31,282 nt of DNA from a virus (IMGVR_UViG_3300009503_000082:1-31282); one strand, 5' to 3'. Counted from the stretch's first letter, positions 14,793 through 23,208 are shown. Numbers and translations are program-made. The notes: a model not told the origin generated them from the letters alone.

Positions 14793-16640
14793 ATGCCATC
14801 ATATCTATCGCCTGGAGTCTACACACGGGAAACGGACTTCAGCTTCTACATCAAGCAGATCTCCACATCCGCCTGCGGGATGATCGGGATAGCGGAGAAA
14901 GGCCCTATCAACAAGCCGACGCTTGTCACAAGCTGGGAGCAGTTCGTCCGCAAGTTTGGCTCGTACATCCCTGACGGCTATCTCGCATATGCGGCGCGGG
15001 CGTTCTTCGACAACGGCGGACAGGTGCTCTACGTTAACCGCGTGGAGCATTATGACTGGCCGACGGACCCTGACAGCATAATGGCCATTAAGGCAGTCAC
15101 CACATTGATGGACCGGGAGGGCGTCGCCGCGTCACTTACGACCGGAACGACCGGGACAAACCGAATCACCTGGCGGGCAAAGAACATAGGATCGCTCGGC
15201 AACAATATCCAGGTTGCGGTCATCAAGAGCGGGAACAACACTCCTCTCTCGGTAAGCGTCAGCGGGCAGACCATCACGGTCAATCTGGCTACCGACGCAT
15301 CCGGCAACGCGACCAGCACGTGTTCACAGGTAGTAACAGCAGTGAACAACAACGCATCCGCATCCACGCTGATCCAGGCCACGCACATCGACTACGGCAT
15401 AGTCGGTCCATTCGCCGCCACGCCACTGACCGGCGGACAGAACGCGCGTCCGTCAGTCAACGTCTTCGCTCTCTCCGAAGGTGCGTGGGGAAATAGCCTG
15501 AAAATAGAGATCACTGACAGCACGGTCGATCCGGCCAACCTTTTCAATCTCACCGTTCGACATAAAGACGAAGTAGTGGAGTCGTTCAGAGACCTCTCGA
15601 TGGACGTTACACACCCATCCTACGTTGAGACGGCCATAAATGAGCGGTCAGAGTATATCACCGTCGAGGACTGCGAGATGCCGACAACCCCGGCGCTCCG
15701 TCGCCCATTAGTTGGCGGCTTTGCCATGAGCTATGGCGAGGATGGGACGGACAATATGCAGGACGAGGACTACATCGGCGACCAGGCGGCACGCACCGGT
15801 CTCTACGCTTTCGATGGTAATGAGAGTCTCAATCTCCTGCTTGTGCCAGGTGTGACCAGCGCGACGGTCATACACGCCGGAATCGCGTATGCCGAGAGTC
15901 GCAGAGACATTCTTTTCATTGCGGAAGCGCCCTTGTTCGTCAACCCGCTCGAAGCGGTAGACTTCCGCAAGGGCAAGGGAATGTTTTCCCACGCGGCGTT
16001 CAACTCCTCTTACGCGGCCTTGTATTATCCGTGGATCGAGATATCCGATCCGCTCACGGGCAAAAAGAAGCTCGTTCCGCCAACAGGGGCTGTCGCGGGC
16101 TGCATCGCCAGAAGCGACGAGAAAGCCGAGGTCTGGTGTGCGCCCGCCGGTATCGACCGAGGTCGGGTGTTCAATGCCTTGTCCCTGGCCTACAAGACCA
16201 GCCGGGGCGAGCGGGACGTGCTTTACCCGGAAGGAATCAACGTCATCGCTTCGTTCCCGGACACCGGCATCAACATCTGGGGACAGAGGATGCTGCAGAG
16301 TCAACCGTCCGCAACGGACCGCATCAACGTTCGCAGGCTGATGATGTACATCGAAGAGGCGATTTCGCAGTCGTCGCGCTTTGTGGTCTTCGAGCCGAAC
16401 AACCGAGAGACCTGGCGGGCGCTAGTGCGGCTTATCACGCCGTTCCTGCAGAACATCAAGAGCAAGGGCGGGTTCTATGACTTCCGCGTGCAGTGCAACG
16501 AGGAGTCGAACCCTCCGGCAGTGATCGACCGGAATGAAATGGTATGCCGCGTGTTCGTGAAGCCGACGAAGACCGCCGAGTTCGTTGAACTCAACTTCAT
16601 CCTGACCGCGACCGGCGCGAGCTTCAGAGAGATACTGTAG
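14793..16640 (+). CDS. contractile tail sheath protein
   Basis: The 615-residue product begins with the diagnostic sheath N-terminus YLSPGVYTRE and continues with GMIGIAEKGP and a conserved C-terminal half that includes EAISQSSRFVVFEPNN and the region around WRALVRLITPFLQ. The sheath polymer surrounds the tube and contracts to drive it into the host envelope. Residues about 115-214 form a Thr/Ser/Asn-rich inserted domain (SVSVSGQTITVNLATDASGN) of the type seen in other phage tail proteins, probably a surface-exposed lobe. GGAGGT lies just upstream of the ATG. Confidence 0.95.
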   Translation: MPSYLSPGVYTRETDFSFYIKQISTSACGMIGIAEKGPINKPTLVTSWEQFVRKFGSYIPDGYLAYAARAFFDNGGQVLYVNRVEHYDWPTDPDSIMAIKAVTTLMDREGVAASLTTGTTGTNRITWRAKNIGSLGNNIQVAVIKSGNNTPLSVSVSGQTITVNLATDASGNATSTCSQVVTAVNNNASASTLIQATHIDYGIVGPFAATPLTGGQNARPSVNVFALSEGAWGNSLKIEITDSTVDPANLFNLTVRHKDEVVESFRDLSMDVTHPSYVETAINERSEYITVEDCEMPTTPALRRPLVGGFAMSYGEDGTDNMQDEDYIGDQAARTGLYAFDGNESLNLLLVPGVTSATVIHAGIAYAESRRDILFIAEAPLFVNPLEAVDFRKGKGMFSHAAFNSSYAALYYPWIEISDPLTGKKKLVPPTGAVAGCIARSDEKAEVWCAPAGIDRGRVFNALSLAYKTSRGERDVLYPEGINVIASFPDTGINIWGQRMLQSQPSATDRINVRRLMMYIEEAISQSSRFVVFEPNNRETWRALVRLITPFLQNIKSKGGFYDFRVQCNEESNPPAVIDRNEMVCRVFVKPTKTAEFVELNFILTATGASFREIL

Positions 16641-16652
16641 GAGGTCTGTACG

Positions 16653-17111
16653 ATGGAAGTGACAATGCCCCAGAGCCTCTACCAGAACTGGCAATTCGCC
16701 ATCGAGATAAACGGCTTCGACGTGGCGCTCTTCAAGAAAGGGCAGGAGCCGAAGACCGAGTTCGAAGAGGTTGCCTTCGCTCCGGCCGGCTCGATGTTCG
16801 ACCAGAAGGTCGCAGGCCGCATTAAGTTCGAGGACATCACGCTCGAAAAGGGCGTGCTCGCTGATGGGTCGGATGAGTCCGCTCGCGACTGGGTGCGCAT
16901 CCAGGCCGACGTGAACTACGGAGTCGGCGCGTTGCCGGAGGAGTATATGCGCGATATCGACATCGTGCGTTACGACCGGGCGGGAAACGAGACCCGCCGT
17001 TGGACGCTTCACGGCGCGTGGGTTAAGGCCCTGGAATACGACGAGCTCGAGGGCGGCAGTTCAGACAACACCATCGAGAAGATCACGATCTGCTACAACT
17101 ACTGGGACTGA
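16653..17111 (+). CDS. tail tube protein (T4 gp19-like)
   Basis: The 152-residue product follows the sheath and starts at an ATG with AGGAGGT at 16639-16645. The N-terminal FAIEINGFDVALFKK strand and C-terminal WTLHGAWVKALEYDELEGGS are characteristic of T4-like tube proteins (phage_T4_gp19 family), in which the end forms the ring-to-ring interface. These subunits stack as hexamers to make the inner tube that contracts through the sheath. Gene order sheath then tube confirms the call. Confidence 0.93.
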   Translation: MEVTMPQSLYQNWQFAIEINGFDVALFKKGQEPKTEFEEVAFAPAGSMFDQKVAGRIKFEDITLEKGVLADGSDESARDWVRIQADVNYGVGALPEEYMRDIDIVRYDRAGNETRRWTLHGAWVKALEYDELEGGSSDNTIEKITICYNYWD

Positions 17112-17117
17112 CGGAGG

Positions 17118-17801
17118 ATGGACTTGTATACATTTATATTACCGACCGGCAGTGAGATAGAACTTAGAGAGATGACCGGAGCAGAGGAGGAACTGCTCAC
17201 TAATCATCGGCTTATTCGCAACGGTGACGCGGTGAACCAGGTTCTCGCCAACTGCATCCTGCGGGTCGGCGACAAGGATGATGTGACGAGCAAAGATGTC
17301 CTCGATATGCTCTCCGGCGACAGGCTCTTCACCCTGGTGAAGCTTCGCCAGATATCGCTCGGAGACGAGGTAGAGCTTGAGCTTGTCTGTCCGAACACGG
17401 CCTGCCGTGCCAAGAACAAGGTAACGATCAACCTCGACGATTTACCGGTCACACCCTATGGCGCGGAGCGAGAGTTCATATTCACGCTTCCCGCTTCGGG
17501 ATCCAAAGTGCGGTTTGTCTATCTCGACGGTCACAAGGAGAAGCGGCTTGCGCAAATGCAGGAGCCGTCAATCTCCGCTGCAATGCTGATCCGCATCCTG
17601 GATATCGACGGCAGCGCGCCATCCAAGAAGGCTCTTAACGAGATGTCCATGCGGGACCGCAATGCGCTCCGGCAGGAGATGCTGCGCGTTGACGCTGGCA
17701 TCGACACTGCCGTCGAACTCGACTGCGATTCCTGCGGAACGCGTATTCGCACTAGACTTGAGGCCGAGCCCTCTTTTTTATTCCCCGGAGTTCGGTTGTA
17801 A
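17118..17801 (+). CDS. T4 gp26-like baseplate/tail assembly protein, frame-0 product
   Basis: The 227-residue product resembles the T4 base-plate protein family of contractile systems: an N-terminal TGSEIELREMTGAEEELL segment, a central LFTLVKLRQISLGDEVEL segment, and two cysteine pairs (C91-x4-C96 and C203-x2-C206) that could bind zinc. It lies between tube and tape measure, the place of tail assembly chaperones. The Shine-Dalgarno GGAGG (17113-17117) abuts the ATG, so the in-frame TTG at 17124, six bases away, may be the true start. Near its 3' end lies the slippery heptamer TTTTTTA, from which ribosomes can shift -1 into the next frame to give a 277-residue product. Confidence 0.85.
   Translation: MDLYTFILPTGSEIELREMTGAEEELLTNHRLIRNGDAVNQVLANCILRVGDKDDVTSKDVLDMLSGDRLFTLVKLRQISLGDEVELELVCPNTACRAKNKVTINLDDLPVTPYGAEREFIFTLPASGSKVRFVYLDGHKEKRLAQMQEPSISAAMLIRILDIDGSAPSKKALNEMSMRDRNALRQEMLRVDAGIDTAVELDCDSCGTRIRTRLEAEPSFLFPGVRL
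17774..17780 (+). promoter_or_regulatory. -1 ribosomal frameshift site (T TTT TTA)
   Basis: In frame 0 the codons are TCT TTT TTA, giving an ideal X-XXY-YYZ slippery heptamer. A -1 slip leads into an open frame of 56 codons that ends at 17950 and has no ATG, GTG or TTG of its own. Programmed frameshifts between tube and tape-measure genes are well known in tailed phages. Confidence 0.85.
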
Positions 17802-17950
17802 GGGACGCGTTCTTCCTCGCCTACGGCGGACTGCACTGGGAATACGCGGAGGTCGCAAGACTACCGCTCCGCACCCGGGAACAGTTTGTCCAGGCGCTGG
17901 AGAACCAGCTTGACTATGAGAAACAGGAACTGGAGCGAAGCAAGCGATGA
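17780..17950 (+). CDS. -1 frameshift extension (DUF6760-like tail)
   Basis: The 56 codons read from ATT at 17780 to TGA at 17948-17950 and encode FFLAYGGLHWEYAEVARLPL and a helical end. This resembles the short DUF6760-like proteins that follow the gp26-like gene in contractile tail operons. The frame is closed upstream by TGA at 17759-17761 and contains no canonical start, so it is most simply made as the C-terminal 56 residues of a 277-residue frameshift product. The stop overlaps the tape-measure ATG (17947). Confidence 0.8.
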   Translation: MPRSSVVRDAFFLAYGGLHWEYAEVARLPLRTREQFVQALENQLDYEKQELERSKR

Positions 17951-19959
17951 TGAGTGATCTGGGCCTCGGCATAATGGTGAGCCTGAAGGACGCCTTCACT
18001 CAGAACGCGACGCGCATCCAGTCCTCGATGGAGTCGCTCGATTCATCCGTCGCCAAAGCGAGCGAGAACATGACGCGCAATCTTGGACTGATCGAAAAGG
18101 GCACGATGATGGTCGGCGCGGGGCTTGCGCTTCTTGCTGTGCCTACCGCGCTCGTGGCGTCCACTGCTGCGACTCAGAAGGCTCTCGGTGAGCTTGCCTC
18201 TGTCGGTGTGAAAGACTTCCGGGCAATGGAAGATGCGGCCGAGTCGTTCACCAACCAATGGGCAGGGACGAACAAAGCCGAGTTCATTACGGCCGCCTAT
18301 GACGTGAAGTCCGCGCTTGCCAGTCTCTCCGACGAGGCTGTCGGGACATTTGCTTCCATGGCCGCGCTAACGGCCAAAGCCACCAAAGCCACTACCGAAG
18401 AGATGGTCGGCACGTTCACCACTGCCTACGGGATCTTCAAGCCCATAATGCAGGATATGTCTGACATAGACTGGGCCAAGACCTTCTCAGGAGCGCTCGC
18501 TCAGACCGTCGCTCAGTTCAAGACCACCGGTCCACAGATGGCCGAGGCCATAAAGAACGTGGGCGCGATTGCGGCAGCGTCCAATGTGCCTCTGCAGGAG
18601 CAGATGGCGATCCTCGGGCAGCTTCAGACAACGATGCCCGGTTCCGAGGCAGGCACGCTGTACAAAGCGTTCATGATGAAGGTCGCTGAAGCCGGTGACG
18701 AACTTGGGCTATCGTTCGTAGACGCGGGCGGAAGGCTCAAAGGCATTATACCTATCCTTGAAGAGGTAAAGCGCAAGTTCCCTGACCTCTCCCAAGCCGC
18801 TGCTCAGGTGAAGCTCAAGAAAGCGTTCGGTTCCGACGAGGCCGTGCGGTTCCTGCTGCAGATGTCGATGGGCATGGACCAGCTCGAAGGCAATATCGAG
18901 AGCGTCGAACAGGCAATGAGATCAGGCACTTTGACTACCGAACAGATGGCTCAGGCCATGAACCAGGATATCGGCTCGCAGTTTACTCTCGTGAAACAGC
19001 AGGTCGCGAACCTTGCCGAGATACTCGGTCGAACGCTGCTGCCGGTAGTGATCCCAGTCTTCCAGGCGGTCTCCCACTTCATCCTCTACCTGCAGGGCGT
19101 CGCGAAGTCGGCCCCGGGAGTGACACGGGTAATTCTCACCATGTGTGTCGCCCTCGGTGCAGTGCTGGTTGTGGTCGGCAGTGTCACGGCCGCGCTTGGA
19201 ACAGTAGGCATCATGCTTCCCGCGATCAAGGCTGGCATAGCCGCGCTCGGCCCGATGCTCGCCGGAGTGGGGTCGGCGGTGTCGGCCTACTTCTGGCCGG
19301 TCGTGGCCGTGATCGCCGCAGTGGTCATCGCCGTGATTGCTCTCAGGAAGGCCTGGGAGACCAACTTCGGCGGGATACGCGACGTGTTGCTTGGCGCGTG
19401 GAACAAGGTGTGCCTCGCGTTTCAGGGCATACGGGCGCTCATCGGTTCACTCTCAGGCGGCAGCGGCCAGATGTCCGCCGAGCTTGCAAAGAAGCTCGAA
19501 GCGGCGGGGCTGATGAAGTTCGTTACGACAGTGTTCCAGGTCTACTACCGCGTGCGGCAGTTCCTGACCGGGCTGTGGCAGGCGTTCTCCTCCGCATTCG
19601 GAAAGATTCGCGCGATCCTTGAGCCTCCGATCCGAGCTATTATGGGCGCGTTTGCCGAGCTTGGTAAGGCGTTGCTCTCGGTATTCGGCATCTTCGGCAA
19701 GACCGCGACATCGGTCGACTCGGCAACGTTTGCAAGCCTGGGGCAGACCCTGGGCAAGGTGCTCGGGGTGATCGCGCAAGTCGGAGCGCATCTCCTGAAG
19801 TTCGTCATCTACAACCTTGTGTTCGTTATCCGCGTTGTGACGCTGGTTGTGCGGGCTGTGGTCTGGCTTGGCCGGGTCATCATTGGGGCATTCGTCACGG
19901 CGGCCCCTACGTCTACAAGTTCTTCCTGCCGCTACGGATGCTGGTCCAGGGATTCCTGA
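17947..19959 (+). CDS. tail tape measure protein, N-terminal part (frameshifted)
   Basis: This 670-residue frame begins at an ATG overlapping the previous stop. It has a helical N-terminus, hydrophobic stretches (about 50-70 and 395-460), and a phage tape-measure core (about 75-345) with GTFTTAYGIFKPIMQDMS and LQEQMAILGQLQTTMPGSEA. Tape measures set tail length and are ejected with the DNA. The last 20 or so residues (after GAFVTAAP) are out of character. The frame that continues the protein begins at the same spot in the next reading frame, so the two parts form one gene of about 1,209 residues split by an apparent one-base deletion near 19904-19907. Confidence 0.9.
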   Translation: MMSDLGLGIMVSLKDAFTQNATRIQSSMESLDSSVAKASENMTRNLGLIEKGTMMVGAGLALLAVPTALVASTAATQKALGELASVGVKDFRAMEDAAESFTNQWAGTNKAEFITAAYDVKSALASLSDEAVGTFASMAALTAKATKATTEEMVGTFTTAYGIFKPIMQDMSDIDWAKTFSGALAQTVAQFKTTGPQMAEAIKNVGAIAAASNVPLQEQMAILGQLQTTMPGSEAGTLYKAFMMKVAEAGDELGLSFVDAGGRLKGIIPILEEVKRKFPDLSQAAAQVKLKKAFGSDEAVRFLLQMSMGMDQLEGNIESVEQAMRSGTLTTEQMAQAMNQDIGSQFTLVKQQVANLAEILGRTLLPVVIPVFQAVSHFILYLQGVAKSAPGVTRVILTMCVALGAVLVVVGSVTAALGTVGIMLPAIKAGIAALGPMLAGVGSAVSAYFWPVVAVIAAVVIAVIALRKAWETNFGGIRDVLLGAWNKVCLAFQGIRALIGSLSGGSGQMSAELAKKLEAAGLMKFVTTVFQVYYRVRQFLTGLWQAFSSAFGKIRAILEPPIRAIMGAFAELGKALLSVFGIFGKTATSVDSATFASLGQTLGKVLGVIAQVGAHLLKFVIYNLVFVIRVVTLVVRAVVWLGRVIIGAFVTAAPTSTSSSCRYGCWSRDS

Positions 19960-21575
19960 TGGTCGGCCGTGTCGCCTATACGGTCTGGCGGATGATAACG
20001 GGCCAGGTGTCGGTGGTGGATGGTCTAAAATCCATCGCTACCGCGATCTATCAGTATCTCTCGACTCCATTTTCATGGGTGCGAGACGTGGCATCGGCGA
20101 CGTGGGATTTCCTGCGCGGGCTGTTCTCAGGCATAGGCGGGTTCTTCACATCGGCGGGGTCGGCGCTACTATCGGCGTTCCTCAACCTGCCATTGGTAAG
20201 CACCCTCTCGCGCGTGTTCGGTATAGCCCGCGCATTCCTGTCCGGCCAGTTGAGCTTTGCGGATGCCGGAAAGAGAATACTCATCACGCTTGCCCAGGGC
20301 ATCTGGTCTGCCGCGACCTATCCGTTCAATATGCTCAAGCGCGCTCTGGGCTGGCTAAGGAGACTGCTGCCGTTCTCGGACGCGCCGGAGGGACCACTAT
20401 CATCTCTGACGGCGTCGGGCGCGGCGCTATTGCGGACGCTTGCCCAGGGCATGTTGTCAGTCATAGGTCTTCCGGCACAGGTCCTGAGCTACGTATTTGG
20501 GCGAATGCTGGATGGCGTCCGGTGGACATGGGATGGCCTGAAGTCGATAGGCTCACAGGTCGTATCGACCCTGTCCGGCGCACTCTCGACCGGCGCGCAG
20601 ATCGCGAGTTCAGCATGGAACGGGATTGCGGGCATTGTTTCGTCGGGCTGGAATGCGGTTGCGTCCATAGGCTCGTCTGCATATTCGTTTGTGTCTGCTC
20701 CGTTCAGGTGGGTGGCTGGAATCGCCGGGTCCGCATGGTCGCAGGTCACTGGGTTTGCATCATCAGCCTGGTCAGGCATTCGTTCGATGGCGTCATCCGC
20801 CATTGGCTGGCTGAGATCGCCGTTTTCGAGCCTTGTGGGATTCGCGTCATCAGCGTGGGCAAACATTCGAGGCGCGGCCTCGAGCGCGTTCTCCTCCATT
20901 ATGTCAGGAGCCCGAAGTCTCATATCCAGCGCGTTCCAGAGTGGTCGTTCGATGATGACTACGATAGCATCGGGAATTCGCTCGGCAGTGTCGGTTCCTT
21001 ACGAAGCTGCGAAATCCGTCCTCTCCAGGCTCAGACGGCTCTTGCCGTTCTCGGACGCCAAGGAAGGGCCGCTGTCGACCCTGACTCGGAGCGGAGCGGC
21101 GATGCTGGAGGCGTTCAGCTCAGGAATAACGGGAGCGTCTAGGCTCCCGGCGCGGGCGTTCGAGCAGGCTTTCGGGTTTGCCAGACAGATGGGCCGATCG
21201 GCGATTGTTCCAACGGCTCTCGCTGGCACTTTGGCTCTGACTCCCAACATCGCGGGTGCAATGCCTCAGATCACTGCCCCAGTGGTCGCAGGGCAGAAAG
21301 TTGTCGATACGGCGGGCACCTCACGTGGCTCCGAGCGGTCCCGGTTGTTGGCCGTCACACGCGGCGCGCTGGGATCGGAAGCTAGAACGGGCGCGCCAGC
21401 ACTCGGGTCGGAGGATGCCCGTCCACTGCTCGAGGCGATCATCGCCAAGCTGGATCGCGTTGCGGAACGGCCGATTGAGGTGTCAGTCACGACCACACTC
21501 GACGGTCGAAAGATTGCCCAGGCGGTCTACAAGGACATGCGGGAGAGAAAGGTTCGAAACTATGAGACGGCCTAA
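19938..21575 (+). CDS. tail tape measure protein, C-terminal part (frameshifted)
   Basis: The 545 codons from ATG 19938 continue the tape measure. The same frame is open further upstream and reads GGPYVYKFFLPLR just before it. Two copies of a tape-measure motif, RRLLPFSDAPEGPLSSLT (near residue 140) and RRLLPFSDAKEGPLSTLT (near 365), confirm that this is the same family. Between them are repeated SSAWNGI/SSAWSGI-type segments. A weak ribosome site and the uninterrupted upstream frame argue that the ATG is not a genuine independent start. If both are translated separately, the gene is broken; if one base is missing through a sequencing error, it is intact. Confidence 0.85.
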   Translation: MLVQGFLMVGRVAYTVWRMITGQVSVVDGLKSIATAIYQYLSTPFSWVRDVASATWDFLRGLFSGIGGFFTSAGSALLSAFLNLPLVSTLSRVFGIARAFLSGQLSFADAGKRILITLAQGIWSAATYPFNMLKRALGWLRRLLPFSDAPEGPLSSLTASGAALLRTLAQGMLSVIGLPAQVLSYVFGRMLDGVRWTWDGLKSIGSQVVSTLSGALSTGAQIASSAWNGIAGIVSSGWNAVASIGSSAYSFVSAPFRWVAGIAGSAWSQVTGFASSAWSGIRSMASSAIGWLRSPFSSLVGFASSAWANIRGAASSAFSSIMSGARSLISSAFQSGRSMMTTIASGIRSAVSVPYEAAKSVLSRLRRLLPFSDAKEGPLSTLTRSGAAMLEAFSSGITGASRLPARAFEQAFGFARQMGRSAIVPTALAGTLALTPNIAGAMPQITAPVVAGQKVVDTAGTSRGSERSRLLAVTRGALGSEARTGAPALGSEDARPLLEAIIAKLDRVAERPIEVSVTTTLDGRKIAQAVYKDMRERKVRNYETA

Positions 21576-21906
21576 GACAAAAAGGGTTTTCATCTGCAGC
21601 AGATACATTGGGGACATAGAGCACAACGTCGAGGTTGCACTTTCTCTCTGCCGGATGGCCATCGACGCGGGCTGTGCTCCGTTCGCTCCTCACCTTCTCT
21701 ACACAAGGTTTCTCGATGAGAACGATCCAGCGCAGCGCGAGCTTGGCATCTCGCTTGGACTGCGGTTCATGGAAGCCTGCGAAGAAGTCTGGGTTTACGC
21801 CGCTGAGGGCATATCGGATGGCATGCATCGGGAAGTGGAGCATGCCAAAGCTCTCGGCAAGCCGGTTATTGAACTCCGGGAGGTCCGGCCTTGCGCGCTG
21901 ACCTGA
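21562..21906 (+). CDS. DUF4406-like (nucleoside 2-deoxyribosyltransferase-like) protein
   Basis: The 114-residue product has the pattern of the DUF4406/DUF7768 family, related to nucleoside deoxyribosyltransferases: an N-terminal strand VFICSRYIGDIEHNVE, a middle APHLLYTRFLDENDP segment, and a C-terminal EEVWVYAAEGISDGMHREVE followed by HAKALGKPV. These proteins probably bind nucleotides, and the phage role is not established. The ATG at 21562 lies 14 nt inside the tape measure gene. It is an enzyme-like protein in the middle of structural genes, so it is likely a small cargo gene. Confidence 0.75.
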   Translation: MRRPKTKRVFICSRYIGDIEHNVEVALSLCRMAIDAGCAPFAPHLLYTRFLDENDPAQRELGISLGLRFMEACEEVWVYAAEGISDGMHREVEHAKALGKPVIELREVRPCALT

Positions 21907-22361
21907 AGAAGACAACCGGCTGCATCGTGGACGTCGTCACACGCGAATCGCTGGAGTTCCAGCATAACCCGGACGAGATCACCGACGAAAAGAGCACGGA
22001 TTTCGCCACAATCAAGGTTCCGGGGATGAGCCACCCGCGCTACCAATACGTTGCGGGTGAGGCGCGAAGGATCACCTTCAAGGTCTCGTTCTTCAAAGGT
22101 CCGGTCAAGAAGAAGGTCGCTTGGCTCCAGTCGCTCCTGTACCCACAGCATGAGAAAACGATGCTCAAGAACGCGCCGCACAAGGTGCTTTTCTTCTTCG
22201 GCGACCTTTATCCGGGGACGCTGTGCGTCGTGCGGCAGGTCAGAGCGCGCTACTTCCACATGTTTGACCGCGACAGCCTCTTGCCGCAACGTGCGGAGGT
22301 AGAGCTGACGCTCGAGGAGATAGTGCCCAAGTCCGTGAGCTATACGGAGGTGCGGAGATGA
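21891..22361 (+). CDS. tail tube-associated baseplate protein (CIS tube protein-like)
   Basis: The product is 156 residues from a TTG start, with GGGAGG about 10 nt upstream inside the previous gene. It has the pattern of the contractile-injection-system tube-initiator family: an N-terminal LEFQHNPDEITDEKST strand pair, FKVSFFKG, and a C-terminal LEEIVPKSVSYTEV. By family knowledge it joins the tube to the baseplate hub. The next gene, a LysM protein, is the usual neighbour, which supports the assignment. Confidence 0.85.
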   Translation: MRADLKKTTGCIVDVVTRESLEFQHNPDEITDEKSTDFATIKVPGMSHPRYQYVAGEARRITFKVSFFKGPVKKKVAWLQSLLYPQHEKTMLKNAPHKVLFFFGDLYPGTLCVVRQVRARYFHMFDRDSLLPQRAEVELTLEEIVPKSVSYTEVRR

Positions 22362-22648
22362 TAGGACCGGATTCGAGATACGCCTCTTGCGTGCTGTATG
22401 TCGATGGCGACCAGGAGTTCATCGGAACCAGAGAGCGCATCGATACATCCCCCCGGCCTGATGACGTTTTCCACACCGTGGTCGAGGGTGACCGGATAGA
22501 CCTGATCGCCCATCGTTACCTGGGCCGCGCGGATCTCTGGTGGGTTGTCTGTGACTACAACGACATGTTCTTTCCGCTGGAACTCGAGCCTGGAATGGTG
22601 CTAAGGATTCCGTCGGTTGAGCACGTTGAAATGCGGATCTTGGCCTGA
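22358..22648 (+). CDS. LysM-domain baseplate protein (tail protein X-like)
   Basis: The 96-residue product contains one LysM-like domain (about 35-90): HTVVEGDRIDLIAHRYLG, LWWVVCDYND and LEPGMVLRIPS. The small tail/baseplate protein of P2 gpX type binds the hub and tube. The ATG overlaps the previous stop (ATGA). Its normal neighbour, the gpD-like hub gene, lies 1.8 kb further on because the minus-strand cargo island sits between them. Confidence 0.88.
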   Translation: MIGPDSRYASCVLYVDGDQEFIGTRERIDTSPRPDDVFHTVVEGDRIDLIAHRYLGRADLWWVVCDYNDMFFPLELEPGMVLRIPSVEHVEMRILA

Positions 22649-22660
22649 GGATTGCGAGGG

Positions 22661-22888
22661 CTATTGACCGGACTCCTCGTCGGCCCGTTTACGCCATTGC
22701 TTGATAAGCGTGGTCCAGTCTCTACGTGGTCTCACCAGACGCTGGCTCTGGATGAGTTCAAGCGCGTCAGCAGCTACCTGAGGCTTGATGATCCCCTCCC
22801 TCACGAGTTCGACCATCAAGTCATGCGTGTCCAGAACTTTCACGCCTTCTTTGCGCGCCGCTTGTTGCAGGGCCGAGTCTCGTGTCAC
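22661..22888 (-). CDS. PIN-domain protein, C-terminal part (frameshifted)
   Basis: This frame encodes the end of a PIN nuclease domain: VTRDSALQQAARKEGVKVLD supplies the late TRD aspartate, and a helical tail follows. The same frame is open upstream and reads PDLSCLVYARDNH, which is the missing third acidic motif of the PIN fold. The frame does not connect to the N-terminal part: one base is missing in the T-run 22956-22960 (A-run on the coding strand). The displayed start is therefore not a genuine independent start. The stop at 22661-22663 is 12 nt from the LysM stop, tail to tail, with no terminator visible. Confidence 0.7.
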   Translation of the reverse strand: MTRDSALQQAARKEGVKVLDTHDLMVELVREGIIKPQVAADALELIQSQRLVRPRRDWTTLIKQWRKRADEESGQ

Positions 22889-23208
22889 GAGCGGAATGTG
22901 ATTGTCTCTGGCGTATACCAGGCAGGAAAGGTCTGGGATGCTGGGTCCAATATAGTTTTTGCCAGGGTATCTATGTCTTTGATCTGATCACCCGTCAGCG
23001 TAACAACTCGTAGCCCCAATTGCTTGAGCATCAGTATGTTCGGCGTCTTTAGCTCCTTTTCCACAAAATCGGTCACGACCCAGCAATGCTTGAGATAGAA
23101 TATCTGGGAAAGAATTTGGGCTGCTTCCAAGTCGAATATAAGCGTGGCGTCAAGCACAGCTTCGTCCAGCTCATCGTTTCCAGCACCCTCAAGCCTGCAA
23201 TCGGCCAA
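22885..23208 (-). CDS. PIN-domain protein, N-terminal part (frameshifted)
   Basis: The 107-residue frame begins at TTG 23208 with GAGGAGA upstream. It has the PIN N-terminal pattern VLDATLIFDLEAA (D20 and D26) and VVTDFVEKELK (E50/E52). After LAKT the frame goes astray: the -1 neighbour (reading KNYIGPSIPDLSC, with one A added to the run) continues the domain. With one base restored the protein has about 182 residues. PIN proteins are metal-dependent RNases and frequent toxins. It is paired with the upstream XRE/ImmA gene, in keeping with a toxin-antitoxin-like pair that may now be inactive or affected by a sequencing error. Confidence 0.75.
   Translation of the reverse strand: MADCRLEGAGNDELDEAVLDATLIFDLEAAQILSQIFYLKHCWVVTDFVEKELKTPNILMLKQLGLRVVTLTGDQIKDIDTLAKTILDPASQTFPAWYTPETITFRS

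Noticed and set aside
19847-21142. 431-codon + strand frame overlapping the tape measure
   Set aside because: The frame crosses both tape-measure fragments, and its translation is low-complexity with no domain. The other frame carries the recognisable tape-measure repeats.
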